From Atrina japonica (Eukaryota > Mollusca > Bivalvia > Pterioida > Pinnidae), in the NCBI GenBank assembly GCA_030159075.1, contig BROG01000005.1, forward strand, positions 2,430,001 to 2,494,000: a stretch of DNA of 64,000 nucleotides. Reading direction: 5' to 3'. A program made the position numbers and the translations under genes. Shown here piece after piece: positions 1-46,464 of this stretch. Each line of letters opens with the position of its first letter. Within the stretch, counting starts at the first letter, position 1. The notes under the pieces were generated by a model. The model made no database searches and had not been told where the DNA came from. It worked only from the letters and a program-made list of their open reading frames with translations.

Positions 1-417
1 TTTTTGTTCATGAAAAAACAAGATATTCACCTACTAAATATTTCAGAAAAGGTGTTTGAATATGGGGGTTGTATCAAAATAAATAAATGTCCAGTCTGTT
101 CACACCTGTGCTCTGAATGTATGTTCATTTACTATTTCATATCTAAAACTTCTTTCCCCTTCCGATACAATGATAATTAACAAAATACAACTAGGTCTTA
201 ATACAGTGAAATAGCATTAAGTTATAATGCTACCTTGATTCTGAGACCTGCAACAAATACTTCCTGTGGTCAGTTTTGTTCAACAGTCCAATCCAATAAA
301 AATAGTTTCAATCTAGATTTTATTAAATAAATAAAATTCCAATCGTCTTTCCTGAAAAAAATCTGAATAAACTTTGTTTTTTTACTGGACAACTCATCTT
401 TTGAGGAAGTCAGTATA

Positions 418-588
418 GACCCTTTAGCAGTAACTGCGGTCCTGTGACTTTGGTTGGCAAAATGATACAGATTCCCGGAAAATGACGTCGAGAAACAATC
501 AGTTACTATAATGACGTCTATGTTTTTGCGAGTATCTGTATCATTTTGCCAACCAAAGTCACAGGACTGCAGTTACTACTAAAGGGTC
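418..588. mobile_element. 171-bp foldback MITE, TA duplication
   Basis: Arms of about 56 bp (GACCCTTTAGCAGTAACTGC … GATACAGAT) at 418-473 and 533-588 with few mismatches; TA on each side. A decayed relative lies near 21790-21945 (ACTGCGGTCC … ATCTGTATCATT). Confidence 0.8.
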
Positions 589-1397
589 TATTAGAAATCT
601 GTCATGTTACACTTGGGTCCGTCATGAACTTGTTATCTGTTCTAGGTAAAAGATGACTAGTCACATGAAAAACAGAAGATGTTACTGTATCCATACAAAA
701 CACAAAACAATATCCCATATCTAATCTGAGAATAAGTCAACACAGAAATACACACATAGAATCAAATCACATGTAGAACCTAGGTATACACTACAATTGA
801 TATAACATTTCATGTGCCCAACTTATGTCACAAATAAAAAAAATTGGAAATCATTTGAAAAATGATCTTCATATGACACACAGGGAACAAACTTTACTTC
901 TGTCGTAAGAAAGATCTCTAAAATCATTATTAGACAATTGTTTAAAAACATGGCAGACACAAAATGTGAACTCCTTCCCTGATATGTAATGACCACAATA
1001 CCCGACAACTGATGAAGACGACCATATGACTATATAAGTGCTTCATGTACAACGGCACATATAGCCTACTGACTAATTAAGCTGCAGCCAACACATAGAT
1101 ATCTGATGGCAATTTATCTGAGAGCAATGTTGTATAAATGATGAAAATTGGCCCTATTTTTGAAATTATTTTTAGAGACAACATCCTTGCATCAAAAGGG
1201 ACCCAAAATCATAAATAGTCATTCATAATGTAGAGAGCTTCAAATAATAATTTACTTTCATCATAGCCTACATATACCCAGATAACTTTTGACACTACAG
1301 TTACAGAATTACAAAATACAAATTTATAGCTTCTGTGCTAGTATGTAGCCTACATCTAATGAATAGAGATTTATACAATAACATGTACAGTTTACCT

Positions 1398-1551
1398 ATT
1401 ATAACAGTAACTTGATCTGAAGAGATGGATCACGTCTAACTTACAGGCGCAGCTAGTCGGATCAATCAAGAAGCGTTTGCATCTTCTTTCTGACAATTGC
1501 CCCTATCAACGAGAAATGATCTGGCTCTTCAGATCAAGTTACTGTTATAAT
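1398..1551. mobile_element. 154-bp foldback repeat with perfect 27-bp inverted ends
   Basis: ATTATAACAGTAACTTGATC plus TGAAGAG at 1398-1424 is perfectly inverted at 1525-1551, around a unique 100-bp centre. No target duplication identified. Confidence 0.7.
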
Positions 1552-3059
1552 GATAAATGTATTAAATACCCGTCCATCATTAGCTAGAAATAACAAAAAG
1601 TCTGGAATTAATTATGCATCGTTCATTTACTGGACAAAAACGTTTTTGAAGGAACTTTTTTATGGGAAAAGTAGTCGGCGCAAGAAAAAACTCTGTACTA
1701 TGTCATCAATTTCAGAGGGTGGTAATATGGATTCAGAAAATGACAGTGAGGTGATCTGGAAAGTTTGATCACATTCTGTGAAATCAACAGTATCAGACTC
1801 AAAATATTGGTAGGTATAAAATAAACATACATCAGTTGACAAGTTTTCAGTACAGATGTATCTATATTATGTACAATGACAGTTTAGAATTAACTTGTAG
1901 AGTGGAAAGTTAAAAACAACGTGATATACACCAAACACATACTCAACACTGCAGAGTAAATATGTTTAGTTCCCCATTTACATAAATGTGTATGTTTACA
2001 TTACACAGCATATGACCTCCACACACGTTCATGCAAATAACACAAGTTTAAACATACAGAACTAACTCTCTAAATCTCCTTATAAACCTTTCATATATGC
2101 TACACAAGTTCTACTGTATACAGGCTTACACCATCTTCAGTCTTTCAACTACACACCCCAAACTCAATCTTAACACACCCAAAACTCGCACACACCTGAA
2201 CAAAAATAGCAAATATTTGGTAAATTAAGAAAAATCTTTGCTATTAATGTTATTTTCTAAATGTGAAGAAATAAATAGAGAATGCACTACACTGGAAATG
2301 TAATTTTGATTGAAATACAGTGAGGCATATACCTGGTACTCAAATTAGTAGGCATACAGGCACTGGATCAGTTATCTTAAAACATATCATTTCACTCCCT
2401 TAAAACATGAATATATGAGATACACCTGTACAGTCATATGCTGGTGCCAAAAATAAACTTATAGTACATATGCACTACCCACAAATTAAACAAAGAAAAT
2501 CTAGATCTTAAAAATGACTTTTTCCCTGTGTTGTTAACCTTCTTTCTTGTTGAGAGGAATTAACATATTACAAATTAGGCAACCAGTAATTAATTTAAAG
2601 AATGCAAGTAAATCAATGTCATTTGTTTTATTTTCATGAGAAAAAAACCTTGATAGGAAAAAAAAAAAAAAAAAATATTCCAATAGTTGGTCCAGTGCCA
2701 GTTATATTATGGTAGTAAAAACCTAAAAAAAATATATTTATAGAATAATATCCTCTGTCTGTCCTAACCACAAAGTTTAAGTAAAGAATTGCAAGAAATA
2801 GATGTTTATTTAGAGACTAAAATTCTGACTTAATTTGATATTTGTTTCAAGCCAGAGCTCTGTAATTGAATGAAAGTACATGTATTGATTTTGTTTTGCT
2901 CATGATCAAAATCGTCATAAGTGTAAAATTCAGATATATGATAGGAGACCTGTTTTTATATTAATCATTTCAATTTCACAGTATGATGAATTACAATCAC
3001 AGCCAGTTCACTGAATTCAACGCTAGTGAAAAATTAACACATGATGAAAATAAAATCTA

Positions 3060-3539
3060 CACTCATGTGCCAAAAGTATGTCAACTAGTGCCATATTCCT
3101 ATAGCTTTCTATGTCAAATAATTTTTTTTCTAGAAATTGTCACAAATTAATGCTTTCATCAATTCTTGTAAAAAGTCATATATTTAGAAGAAAGTATAAT
3201 AATTTTCATCTAACTTTTGGTTGTAATTTCTTTTATGCTTTATTTCTGAGAAGCAACAATTTTTCTTTGCAATAAGTATTTTGTGGACACCACTTGCCGG
3301 GGATACTTTGAATGAAGAAGGAAATATCACTGCAAATTTTGCTTGTCACTTACAAATACTTGCAGTTTTCAAAAACAGAAACCAATACATTCCAAACCAA
3401 CTAAGAAATATAGTCCATATAGACTTTCACACAAATGTGCAAAAGTTTACAGAATTCACTGAATATATGAGTCAGGAAACTTATCTAAAAAATTGATTAA
3501 GCATAAAAATTTTTGAGACAAACTTTTGGCACGTGAGTG
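3060..3539. mobile_element. 480-bp mariner-like MITE, TA duplication
   Basis: Left end CACTCATGTGCCAAAAGTAT, right end (inverse) CACTCACGTGCCAAAAGTTT, TA at both sides (3058-3059, 3540-3541). Related internal sequence recurs at 31995-32170 and a left-end piece at 19045-19075. Downstream of DDX43. Confidence 0.8.
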
Positions 3540-3565
3540 TACCAGTACATGAATTTTTCAAATGA

Positions 3566-3571
3566 TTTATT
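3566..3571 (-). terminator. Candidate polyadenylation signal for DDX43
   Basis: AATAAA on the minus strand about 300 nt after the DDX43 stop codon, just before the TIR element at 3060-3539. It is the nearest canonical hexamer I noticed; actual use is unproven. Confidence 0.35.
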
Positions 3572-3868
3572 TACATGTTCTGATTGCACGTTATCATTTA
3601 AACCATGTCACATCTTAATCACATAGTTGCACACACTGCACTATGTACTACAGAATGTGGCAAAAATAATGACCACATTTGGCACCTCTACAGATTGCTT
3701 ACAAGTGTGACTTTGTGATGTTCATACAGTCACTACCCAAACTTCACCCTGTAAAAGGAAGCCGAGCTGTAAATAATGTCTCGGGGGCTACATGTTATAC
3801 ATCATTAACCTTACATCTGAGGTTAAATCAGTGAAATAGCCTTGGATACTTGTGTGATGATGTTGATA

Positions 3869-37600
<33,732 letters not shown>

Positions 37601-37867
37601 TAATGAGCACCTGCAAGTTTTCTATAACGAAAATTAAACTGCCCTCGCTTCCCGGGGATGGTAGATGCTGGATGTACATATTTACGTATTTGAATTTTCA
37701 ATATATAATATGACGAAATTTATCTATATAATGACAATCAATCACAACAAAAATATTTATTTGATTTGAATAATTGCTTAGGAGCCTATTTCTAACTAAG
37801 TGTTGGGAATAAATGAGTAAAAATCGGAATACGAAACTACGGCAAGAGAAAAACACCTGAATCTAAA
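37601..37867. promoter_or_regulatory. Short divergent promoter region between DDX43 and MRGBP
   Basis: Only 267 bp separate the two start codons, which point away from each other, so both promoters and 5' UTRs must lie here or overlap the neighbouring gene. No TATA box at a convincing position is seen. A TTGCAG acceptor-like site next to the DDX43 ATG leaves open that DDX43 starts further upstream, inside MRGBP intron 1. Confidence 0.55.
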
Positions 37868-40800
37868 ATGTTGGATATTATGGAAAAGGGCAACTGGCCG
37901 GTTGATGCTGAAGTTAGCTTGTTTCATGCTATGAGAGGACATAAACCAGTTGGTATGAAGTTACCACATTCAAACGAACATGTATTTCATAAAATAGATG
38001 TATAATTTTAAATACAAATGCTAGAAAATATACGGTTACGGTATACAAAATGTAGAAATACAGTAGGCCTACACTTACAATATCTGATACAGAGTCGTCG
38101 GTCTTGGTAAATCGCCGGTCCTTGCTAAAAATCGGGGCAGAAAGACCACTCTCATTAAGGACCACCTATCTTGTAAGACCACATAATGAAAACCACTTGA
38201 TGAAATAGCTCTTTAGATTTAGGTTAATTCCTGTGGAAAAGCTGGGTGTAATCGGAGAATTTTATATAAAATTCTCTGATTTTACCCAGCATTTCCACAG
38301 AAATTAGATTTAGGTTTAATCATGGATACGAAACTAACCTTCTCGAATCATGCAACAGCATCAGTCCAAAGCTAACAAAATCCTGGGGATTATTTTTTGT
38401 ACATTTTTATACATTGACAAAAAATGTTCAAGCTGTTATTCAAATCTTTAGTTATACCTAATATAGAATACCGTACCCCGCTATGCTCACCCCTATATAA
38501 AAAGGATAAAATAGCAATTGAAAATGTGCAAAGGAGAGCTACAAAAAGACTAGAAAATTTAAGAGATCTACCATACTACGAATGTTTGATGAAACTGGGA
38601 CTATCAACTCTAGAATGCAGATGCGAAAGAGCGTACATGATACAACTGTACAGAGTTATCAAAGGGATTGATAAAGCCAATATAAACATTACATTGAGAG
38701 GGAGAGAGCAATCAGAAACACGAGGGCACTCAAAAAAGCTTTACAAAAGACAGTGATTGACAACTGGAATAATCTGAACGAAGAAACTGTTCAATCAAAA
38801 TTTGTCATCGCATTTAAAAATAACTTGAATAAATACTGGAAGTACAAAGCCAACAAATTTGAAACATCCCTTAAGTGACATTGTATACGTAGAGAGAAAC
38901 ACGGTATGGTACGCAACACTAAAAAACACTTATCACTCCATGAAAAATAGTGTGAAGGATTATCTCTCAAAATGAATGACTTGACACTTCAATATGCAAT
39001 AAAAATCGTCTGGGCAGTTAATCTCCTGAGTGTTACCTTTTTGTACATCCAGTTCTTATAGGGCAGTGCCAGTATTTACGTTTAAATCGCACACAGAGAT
39101 TATATTTTAAAGATAAAAATAATAATTAATTTATTGAGCAATTTGATCATACAAAATGAGACTTAAATTGAAATTTATTTCCGATATACTAAGCATAATA
39201 TATCACTGGTTCATCTGGGATCAAGTTGCTGGCAATAGTATATCAGCATTTGTTCTACATATATATAAAGTATAAATAGTAGATTTATTATTTTGAGATT
39301 CTGTAAAACTTGACTAAAATGAAAAATTTATCGCTACTTTTATATTGTATAACAATCATGGAACACATGTGCTAGTTCATTCTACGTATGAATTAAATAG
39401 TAAATAAATGCTGTGATGGAAAATTAAGTAGGCCTATGCCTACAAGTACTTTCTTGGGTAAGTAATGACGGAATCCAAGAACAATAGTTGCTCAATAAAT
39501 ATAAAAGGCAAACATAAAATATGTCATTTCTAAATGCCCATACCGTAGTAGCAAGTCAGGAGTATTCTTTAATCATGAATGATTAGATGGAGACATGTCG
39601 ACGACCAGTTGAATAACACTGATGCAATTTAAAGTTGATCCATGTCAATTCCTTTTTTTGTCATTTCCGAATGTCTTAAAATCGTTTACTTAAAAGTTAT
39701 TGACTTTTGAAAATTGAACATTGTTAGTCTAGAAAATCAAAGTCGTAAATTGAGTCTCTTGGCAGTGTCTGCAACGATAATACTATTGAATATTGGGAAG
39801 TAACCCAGTTGACAATCGGTCCATATTGGACACCTATAGTATCCTTTGGTGGAAGTAACTGGTACCTGCTGGTCTGTTCCTGTCAATGGTATACATTAGG
39901 GCCCAGGATCAGTTAGTGGGACAATCTATTGATTAAAATGGTTTTAAAAAAATCATATCATTTCAGGGATTTGTTCCCCAATTTGGTTATTTATATTTGA
40001 ATATGTTGTGTTAAAGAAATTGTCTTACCCATACATGTAATAAAATATGTAACTATTAGTAATATTAAATTGTTAATACCCTTGTTATCAAATATGTGCA
40101 TTAATGACAATCATTCCGGCATAGCAGAAATCAATATCGATAATACAATTTATAAGTATTTTACCAGGGTTCATAAATTTCAATGTGTGTACAATGTCTA
40201 AACACCTGGCCTAGAAAATTCCCTTACCATGGAGCCTTGTTTATGTCTAAATTGAACTGTCCATATAAATAAAAATATCTACGTATAAATAGTTTAAATT
40301 AATCACTTCTACATCATCGTAAAACCAAGTTCAAGAATCAACATGCTTGTACCTGTGGTTTTGTGCATATTTTAATTATTCATGAAGCCTCAGCCATTGT
40401 GAGTAAGTGGTGCTAACATTTGGTAAACAACCAACCAGATTGAGGATTTATTGTATCAGATCAATGGACAATACGACAACTTTAGTTGCTGATCACAATC
40501 ACTGTGATTGGATGAATTGGACAAACCTACATATGTACATTGCATGAATGACTTTGGTCACATGAAACCATGGGTAAAAAAGAGCATATAGCAATGCCAA
40601 GCAGTGGTTTTGTGGTGATGTCACTTCTAGTACATGTTATTGCTATTACATCACCAAAGTTGCAACGTGTATCAGATGGAGAAGAAGGAGGAGCCATTAG
40701 TCCCATTCTAATTCTACGACTGTGTATTTACCGGTACAAATGTGCATAACTAAGATATGTTTTCTCTTTTACAGGAGTAAACAGACATTTTCAGATGGTA

Positions 40801-41549
40801 TTTATACATGATAAAATAAATGCTTCCACAAACAGAAAGATATCATCAAAAGAAATATGGGACCATCTTGTGACTATGTATGATCTTCAAGCATTGGTGA
40901 GTTTAATACCATCAAGTTTTTTGCTAAAAAAAAAATTAAAGTGTGCAGAAGAGCTACGAATGTACTTATTACATGTATTGATAACACAGAAATTTACAGT
41001 ATATCCAAAATTTTTGATATTTATTCTAAGAGATAAAATATATTAGGGGTATAATGTAAGGTTTGTCAAAAACCATATACCCTAAGTACCGAGGTACATG
41101 TATTTACCAAATTATGTTAACCCTGTCCAAAAGTTTAAATATTTTGTACTAAGGAATGTAAAATTTGTATTTCAGAATGAATCAGAGATTGTGCCCTTTC
41201 CTAATAAAGAAGTCGATTTCATTTTGCCGTCTGAAGATTTCCAAGAATTGTTCAACAAAGAATATCCACGGATTTCAAGTACATTACCAGAAGATGAAAA
41301 AACAGATGTTAAATCTGATACACCAAAAGAGCATCACAGTAAGTGTTTGTGAAATATCAAAATATTTCAGGTAGTAGTAACCTATGTTATCTATCAGAAA
41401 AAGCTAGGTGTATGTGTACTTATTATCATGTTTACTGTGTATCTGGAAATTTTCGTTCCCATTTAATTTTCACCATTTTTGTCCGTAGATGGTGGGTGAA
41501 TTTACTGTAAAATGAAAGTGAAAATTTTCAAGATAAATAATTGAAGCAT

Positions 41550-41586
<37 letters not shown>

Positions 41587-42777
41587 ATCCATGAGACTAT
41601 AGTATTTGAGGGCAAATTCAAGATGGGGTGAATATGTTTTCTGTTGTAAAAGGTCCAAATTGTCCAGGTCTGTAGTAAGTGAAATTATGATCACTTCAGT
41701 TACTGGTATGTTAGTATATAAAGTCCTTGTCATGCCAGGAAGGGAGGAGCTCAAGGTCTTGTCTGTGTGACAAGGTGAAGGTTCTGGTTAACCTTTTCAT
41801 CCCTAAGAATTTCAATTGTATGCTCTTTTCGATTGTCTTTAACCAGTTTGTTATGATCTTATAAGTTTTGACTGATTTTACAAATATGTATGACTGAAAC
41901 CAAATATATAAGAAACAAAATGGGGGACATACCATTAGTCCATACAAGTGGTCTTAAAGTATTTTTTCATCAGTCATGATAGATACTGTAACATACATGT
42001 GTATGCACCTGAACCGAAGGTTAAATTAAATGCATCTTATTGATCTACATGTACAATGTATGATTCAAGATTGTGTTTTTCATAGAAATAGGAAAAATAA
42101 GTTATTGACATATTTTTTTCTGATCAGCAATTAAGGTGTTGTCTTAAGTTAGGGCCTGGACTTATTTGATAGTTAATAAGAAAGGTGGAAGAGACTGATA
42201 TTTATTGTCTTAAATTTATGGTCTTCTTTATGTAGTACTTGTGTTCCACTGCATTTGTAAAATACAAACTCAGTTTAGGTGAGCGATGTGGCCCAAATAG
42301 GCCTCTTGTTTGTACTTTTTACGCTTCACCTAACCTCTTTGTGCCTGCAGGATTGTCCTCCACATTGTTTTTGGTGTGCCAATTTTCCTCTTCTCTTTAG
42401 GTTGCCATGTCATTGTGGCTGTGCAAATCCTATTGTTGCCCATTCTTATTATATGGCAGATTATATTTCCATTTTCTTTGAGTAATTGTTTCACTAACTT
42501 TGGACTTTTATGCCCCAGGCCTGAAAGGTCTGCCGGGGGGGGGGTGTCTTGTGTTTGGATCGTCCGTCTGTCCGTAATTCCGTCCAGGCTACATATAAAG
42601 TGCAATAATTCAAGTTTGGATTGTGATACAGTAACAAAACTTGGATTGTAAGTTCATCTAAGGGTTGCTCACACTTCACTGACAACACATGCCCCTGGTG
42701 ATGCACTTTGTGACATTACATGCCCCTGGGATTGGGGTGGGGTCATTTTATTTGCCAGCATAGAAATTTGTTGGGAC

Positions 42778-42814
<37 letters not shown>

Positions 42815-43076
42815 TTCAGTGTAGCTCTTCATTTGATATTTTGTTTGGCCATCACAGTTTCAAAAAGAATTTTGTTTTTAAGTTTCCTTTTATTAATTTT
42901 CAGATGCTAAAGTTAAAACTGAAAAAATGGAACCCAAACAGTTAGAAAATAAGCATGCAAGTAACTTGATACATGCAAATACACCAGAGAATTCCCCAAA
43001 ACGCAAAAGAACCCGGAACACACCGTCTGCTAGCCCTGCTACACCTGATGTCCCACCAACAAAAAGAAGAAGATGA
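37868..43076 (+). CDS. MRGBP: MRG/MORF4L-binding protein (Eaf7-like), 4 exons, complete
   Basis: Chromatin factor: MRGBP bridges MRG15/MRGX to the NuA4/TIP60 histone acetyltransferase complex in the nucleus. Exons 37868-37952, 40775-40896, 41176-41338 and 42904-43076 sum to 543 nt (180 aa plus stop) with matching phases and GT-AG introns. The Eaf7 domain is clear: [16 protein letters not shown] across the exon 1/2 junction, then [16 protein letters not shown] and [10 protein letters not shown], closely following the human protein. The C-terminal third is charged and ends in a basic stretch (PKRKRTRN and PPTKRRR), a likely nuclear localisation signal, also as in human. It is somewhat shorter than human (about 204 aa), mainly at the N-terminus. 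Intron 1 holds a hairpin element and a dead LINE fragment. Confidence 0.95.
38213..38316. mobile_element. Foldback element with 13-bp flanking direct repeats
   Basis: A 78-bp near-palindrome (38226-38303; arms of about 38 bp with about five mismatches, centre near 38265) is flanked on both sides by TTAGATTTAGGTT (38213-38225 and 38304-38316). The pairing of a hairpin with identical flanks points to insertion of a small foldback element. It sits directly upstream of the LINE fragment in MRGBP intron 1. Confidence 0.65.
38321..38880 (+). pseudogene. Degraded non-LTR retrotransposon, reverse-transcriptase C-terminal fragment
   Basis: Lies in MRGBP intron 1. Translation over changing frames gives the end of a LINE ORF2: [10 protein letters not shown], then (38424-38756) [16 protein letters not shown] … [16 protein letters not shown] … SKKLYKRQ, then after a stop [13 protein letters not shown] … FKNNLNKYW. 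This is the familiar C-terminal tail of CR1/L2-like invertebrate reverse transcriptases. It is 5'-truncated, with frameshifts and in-frame stops, so it is dead. Confidence 0.85.
42500..42820 (+). repeat. Same dispersed repeat, copy 2 (MRGBP intron 3)
   Basis: Inverse of the 7770-8095 copy; contains a 12-base G run near 42535. It ends about 80 bp before MRGBP exon 4. Confidence 0.8.
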
Positions 43077-43560
43077 TAGTCAATCAGAAGACTTGTCACA
43101 TTTCTTGTGGTAATGAGGCTCATGTGCTCAACTCTGTCAAAAAGAGGTTTAAAGTTGTTATAGGGCTGGATTACTCTTGTTTCGGAACACACTTTGGAAG
43201 AAGAACATTTTCCACATATTTCCAAAAGATTCATTTAAAAAATAAAAACAACTTGACTCTTTTATATATGAATCAATACATTGTGGATATTGTGACACTA
43301 CAAGTACAAATTGAATACACACACAGTTAAATAGTGATACCAAAGTGAATCCACATAAAGTATATACATGACAATGACATTTGATGTTCAAGGATGATTT
43401 GTTATATATTGACAGCACTGGATACAGTTTGTGTTTTTGATCTGGGAACTCTTATCTTGTTGACTCCCCTCAGCATTCCCAGGGAGATTCATATGCTTCT
43501 GAGATACCAACATGATTTAATGTTGTTTATAAGTTAGGTCATATGACTGATGTTCAAGTC

Positions 43561-43566
43561 AATAAA
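43561..43566 (+). terminator. Candidate polyadenylation signal for MRGBP
   Basis: AATAAA about 485 nt after the MRGBP stop, followed closely by another AATAAA. An alternative AATAAA lies at 43241-43246, about 165 nt after the stop. The sequence cannot tell which is used. Confidence 0.35.
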
Positions 43567-44084
43567 ATTAATAAAAGAACTTACATAAATAAAAACCATT
43601 TTTAAAGTCTTCGGTATAATCTGGTACAGATAATGGAACCAGGGACATTCTGCTTGTGAGTCAAGGCTCTGCTTTAGATCATCACCAATGACCTGATTTT
43701 AAATTTCAAAGCAAATCAAGTAAATGTAGAATAAAAAAAGAACCCTCTACAAAATCCTTTTTACCTTCTGACATTGTAATTCTTCGCATATATTGTTATT
43801 TGCTGAGTTTTCTTGCTACCTCAGTACTAAAACAACACAATTATTTAAAACAACTATGATTAGAACAGTATGGCTGATATATGTACAGTATGTGTTTCTA
43901 TCACTGCTGGAAATGATATAAAATTGTATGACTGATTTTACAGATATTTATGCCTGAAAACAAATTTACATTTAAAGGAATTTTGGGGACATGTCATTAG
44001 TCCATACAAGCAAAAAGTCTGAATGATTGCTGTCTGGATATTAAGTGTTTTGACAATTGTAAACATTGACACACACTTTAATTA

Positions 44085-44390
44085 AATTGATTGATTAATT
44101 GTTGTTTTACACCGACCAAGAATTTTTCACTTATATGATGTCACCAGCTTCAGCCTGTGCTATGGACTGATCCCAATGCAGTGAAGGATCTTTTAAGTGC
44201 CATATCTCTGTGAGAAAGGATCTCAGTTTTAAGTCTCAAAAATTCTGTGATCTTAACTTTGTATGCTGAGCACTTGGCAAAGGAACAATCACTACCAGTT
44301 TTTGTTATGACCTAGTACAGGGAATTGAACCCTGGACCTTCAGCTTGTGAGTTGAACGCTGTCCCACTAGACCAGCGCAAGCAGTTACTG
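44085..44390 (-). mobile_element. Diverged tRNA-headed SINE, related or second family
   Basis: On the minus strand: CTGGTCTAGTGGGAC (A-box-like) and GGGTTCAATTCC (B-box-like) about 40 bp apart, followed by a body ending in a tail near 44100. The 3' end (ACACCGACCAAGAATTTTTCAC on the plus strand, partly similar to the other SINEs) suggests a shared tail. No clear target duplication found. Lies between MRGBP and TFB1M. Confidence 0.65.
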
Positions 44391-44908
44391 TAGTTAAAAA
44401 CAACATGTGTATTGGGTATGGCATGTGAAATAAAGAAATATATGAACAATAATTTGTTGTTAACATCACTTTATTCAGTATCGAAATATACCATTATTTT
44501 GTATCTAATCACTGCGTGGATGGAGAGTTTTGTGTCCTGGATTCCATTTTGATGTTACAAAGTATTGGTTATGTATTTTGATACAACTGTCACATAACTA
44601 GCTAGCTGCCACCATATAACTGAAATTTGTTTGGTGTAAAATGTGAACAAAGAAAGAAGTATGAATTCAAATTTCTTAATTTGTTTGTAGGAGAAGTTAG
44701 AAATGCTCAAAATGTTTTAATGCATAATTTCTTATACCATAATGGATCTGCTCCAAAGCCATTTAAAACATTGGCTTGATCCCAAAGTTAATCAATATGA
44801 AATATACCAATTTTTATAGGGTTTCAGTTATTCAGAACTGTTAATAACTCCTGTAAACCAAAAAAAAAATTCAAATTAGCAAAATGTTAACACATGACAT
44901 ACAAACTA

Positions 44909-45256
44909 AAGCCACATTCACACGATTTAAGTTTTCTTTGTCAAAGTCCATCAAAGAAAACTTGGTCATAGTCACCTGTTCACACTATCAAAGCGACTTG
45001 TATGAGAAAATGCGGCAACCATGTGCTTGTACTATGTAAACATTGATTACATCATATCAAATATCTGCTTTGGTTGGCTGAATTCCATCAAAGTCCTTCA
45101 GTTTGAGGAAAAATAGGATGAGTTGCTATTTCATCAAAGATCTTTGATGGACGTTGATCAAAGTTTTCTTTGACCATTCACATTATAAAAGTTTGCGTCA
45201 AAAACTTTTACCAAGAAAACTTGTACAAGGAAACACTGATCGTGTGAACGGGGCTT
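44909..45256. mobile_element. 348-bp MITE with TTCACACGAT ends
   Basis: AAGCCACATTCACACGAT at the left and inverse AAGCCCCGTTCACACGAT at the right, TA on both sides. Further inward both ends carry AAGTTTTCTT motifs. Intergenic, MRGBP-TFB1M. Confidence 0.75.
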
Positions 45257-45602
45257 TACACTTGCATAAGCGTCGGAAGCAAATTGAAAGTGGGGGGGCT
45301 AAACCAACTTAAAACACACACACACGCCAGAAACGTCTGGGGGCTAAGCCCCAATTTTCAATACCTATGTCTATCTTTGCAAAAAAGTGTGGGGGGGGGG
45401 GGTGGCTAAGCCCCCCGGTTCCGATGCCTATGACTTGTATTGGTATATCCATCAGTAAAGCAGAAATAAGCCTTTAGCCCAGGATAAATAATCAAGAATA
45501 ATTAAAGAAGTATGAAAAAATTTGATTTATCAAAATACAAGTGTAGATAAAAAAAACTTGTAATGTTTTGCAAAGTTTGTACATTTCATGGAGTATCTTT
45601 TA

Positions 45603-46464
45603 CGGAAGCGTATTAGGCTCACGTGCCAAAATATTTTTCTTGAGAGTGAAAATATTTTATCTGGCAGCTGCCATTTAATTATCTAGCGGCCGCCACATAA
45701 TTATCTGCCAAATATTTTTCTTGAGAGTGAAAATCTGGCGGCAGCCACTTATTTATCTGGCAGCCGCCACTTAATTAAAGTCTGACTTGAGGCTGAGATC
45801 GCTTCATGATCTCAGGCCCTGGGCTGACATTTAAAATCCATTTTAGTTTTAACTTGAAACTTTAATAACCACATAATCATCGTATAATCAACTATACCAA
45901 ACCTTACACATATTTAGAGATCTTATCACACTATGAGGAGCAGCGGGTGATTATGAAATTATCACACACTATGACGCAAGTAGGTGAAAATACATAGAGA
46001 TTATAATACATGGCAAAATTATCACACACTGACGTGAGTAGTGCATTGCAAAATTTTGCCATGGTTTTTTTGTTTTTATCATATATTTACGGTAAAATCC
46101 TACTGGTAAATAGACAAATATTGAATATCAACAATCAAAATATAGTAGAATTTCATTCTTAATTTTCCTAATTTCACTTATTAAATAAAATGTATTTAAT
46201 ATTGTTATAAATTAAATGTACATTTTCTTTCATGTAATATAGACTATATATAGTTAAATATTTTGTACAATCAGTTTTAATAGAAATTATTAAAAGTTAT
46301 TTAGCTGAACAAATCTATGTTTCTCTCTCTCTCTCTCCACTTAATTATCTGGCGGCCGCCAGATAGATAAGAGACGGCCGCCAGATAATTATGTGGCGGG
46401 CGCAAGATAAAATACTTTAACTCTCAAGAAAAATATTTTTGCAAGTGAGCCTAATGCGATTCCG
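45603..46464. mobile_element. TIR element with GGCGGCCGCC palindromes, copy 1
   Basis: Ends CGGAAGCGTATTAGGCTCAC and (inverse) CGGAATCGCATTAGGCTCAC, TA on both sides. Both sub-terminal regions carry TTTTTCTTGAGAGT and repeated TTAATTATCTGGCGGCCGCC-type units. Interior has GCTTCATGATCTCAGG and a TTTTGCCATG segment. Between MRGBP and TFB1M. Confidence 0.8.

Larger units (their letters stand above)
1..3565. other. Region downstream of DDX43, no gene recognised
   Basis: AT-rich. Apart from the foldback repeats at 418-588 and 1398-1551 and the MITE at 3060-3539, I see no coding exon. Short reading frames here have no recognisable protein features. Confidence 0.6.

Noticed and set aside
37929..38165. 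78-codon minus-strand frame starting near a GTAAGT, as an upstream DDX43 coding exon
   Set aside because: The donor-like site at 38080 would join to the acceptor-like site before the DDX43 ATG, but the frame then hits a stop, so it could only be untranslated leader, and there is no direct support.
38424..38756. 110-codon frame as a host gene
   Set aside because: Recognisable as the end of a LINE reverse transcriptase with frameshifts and stops on both sides.
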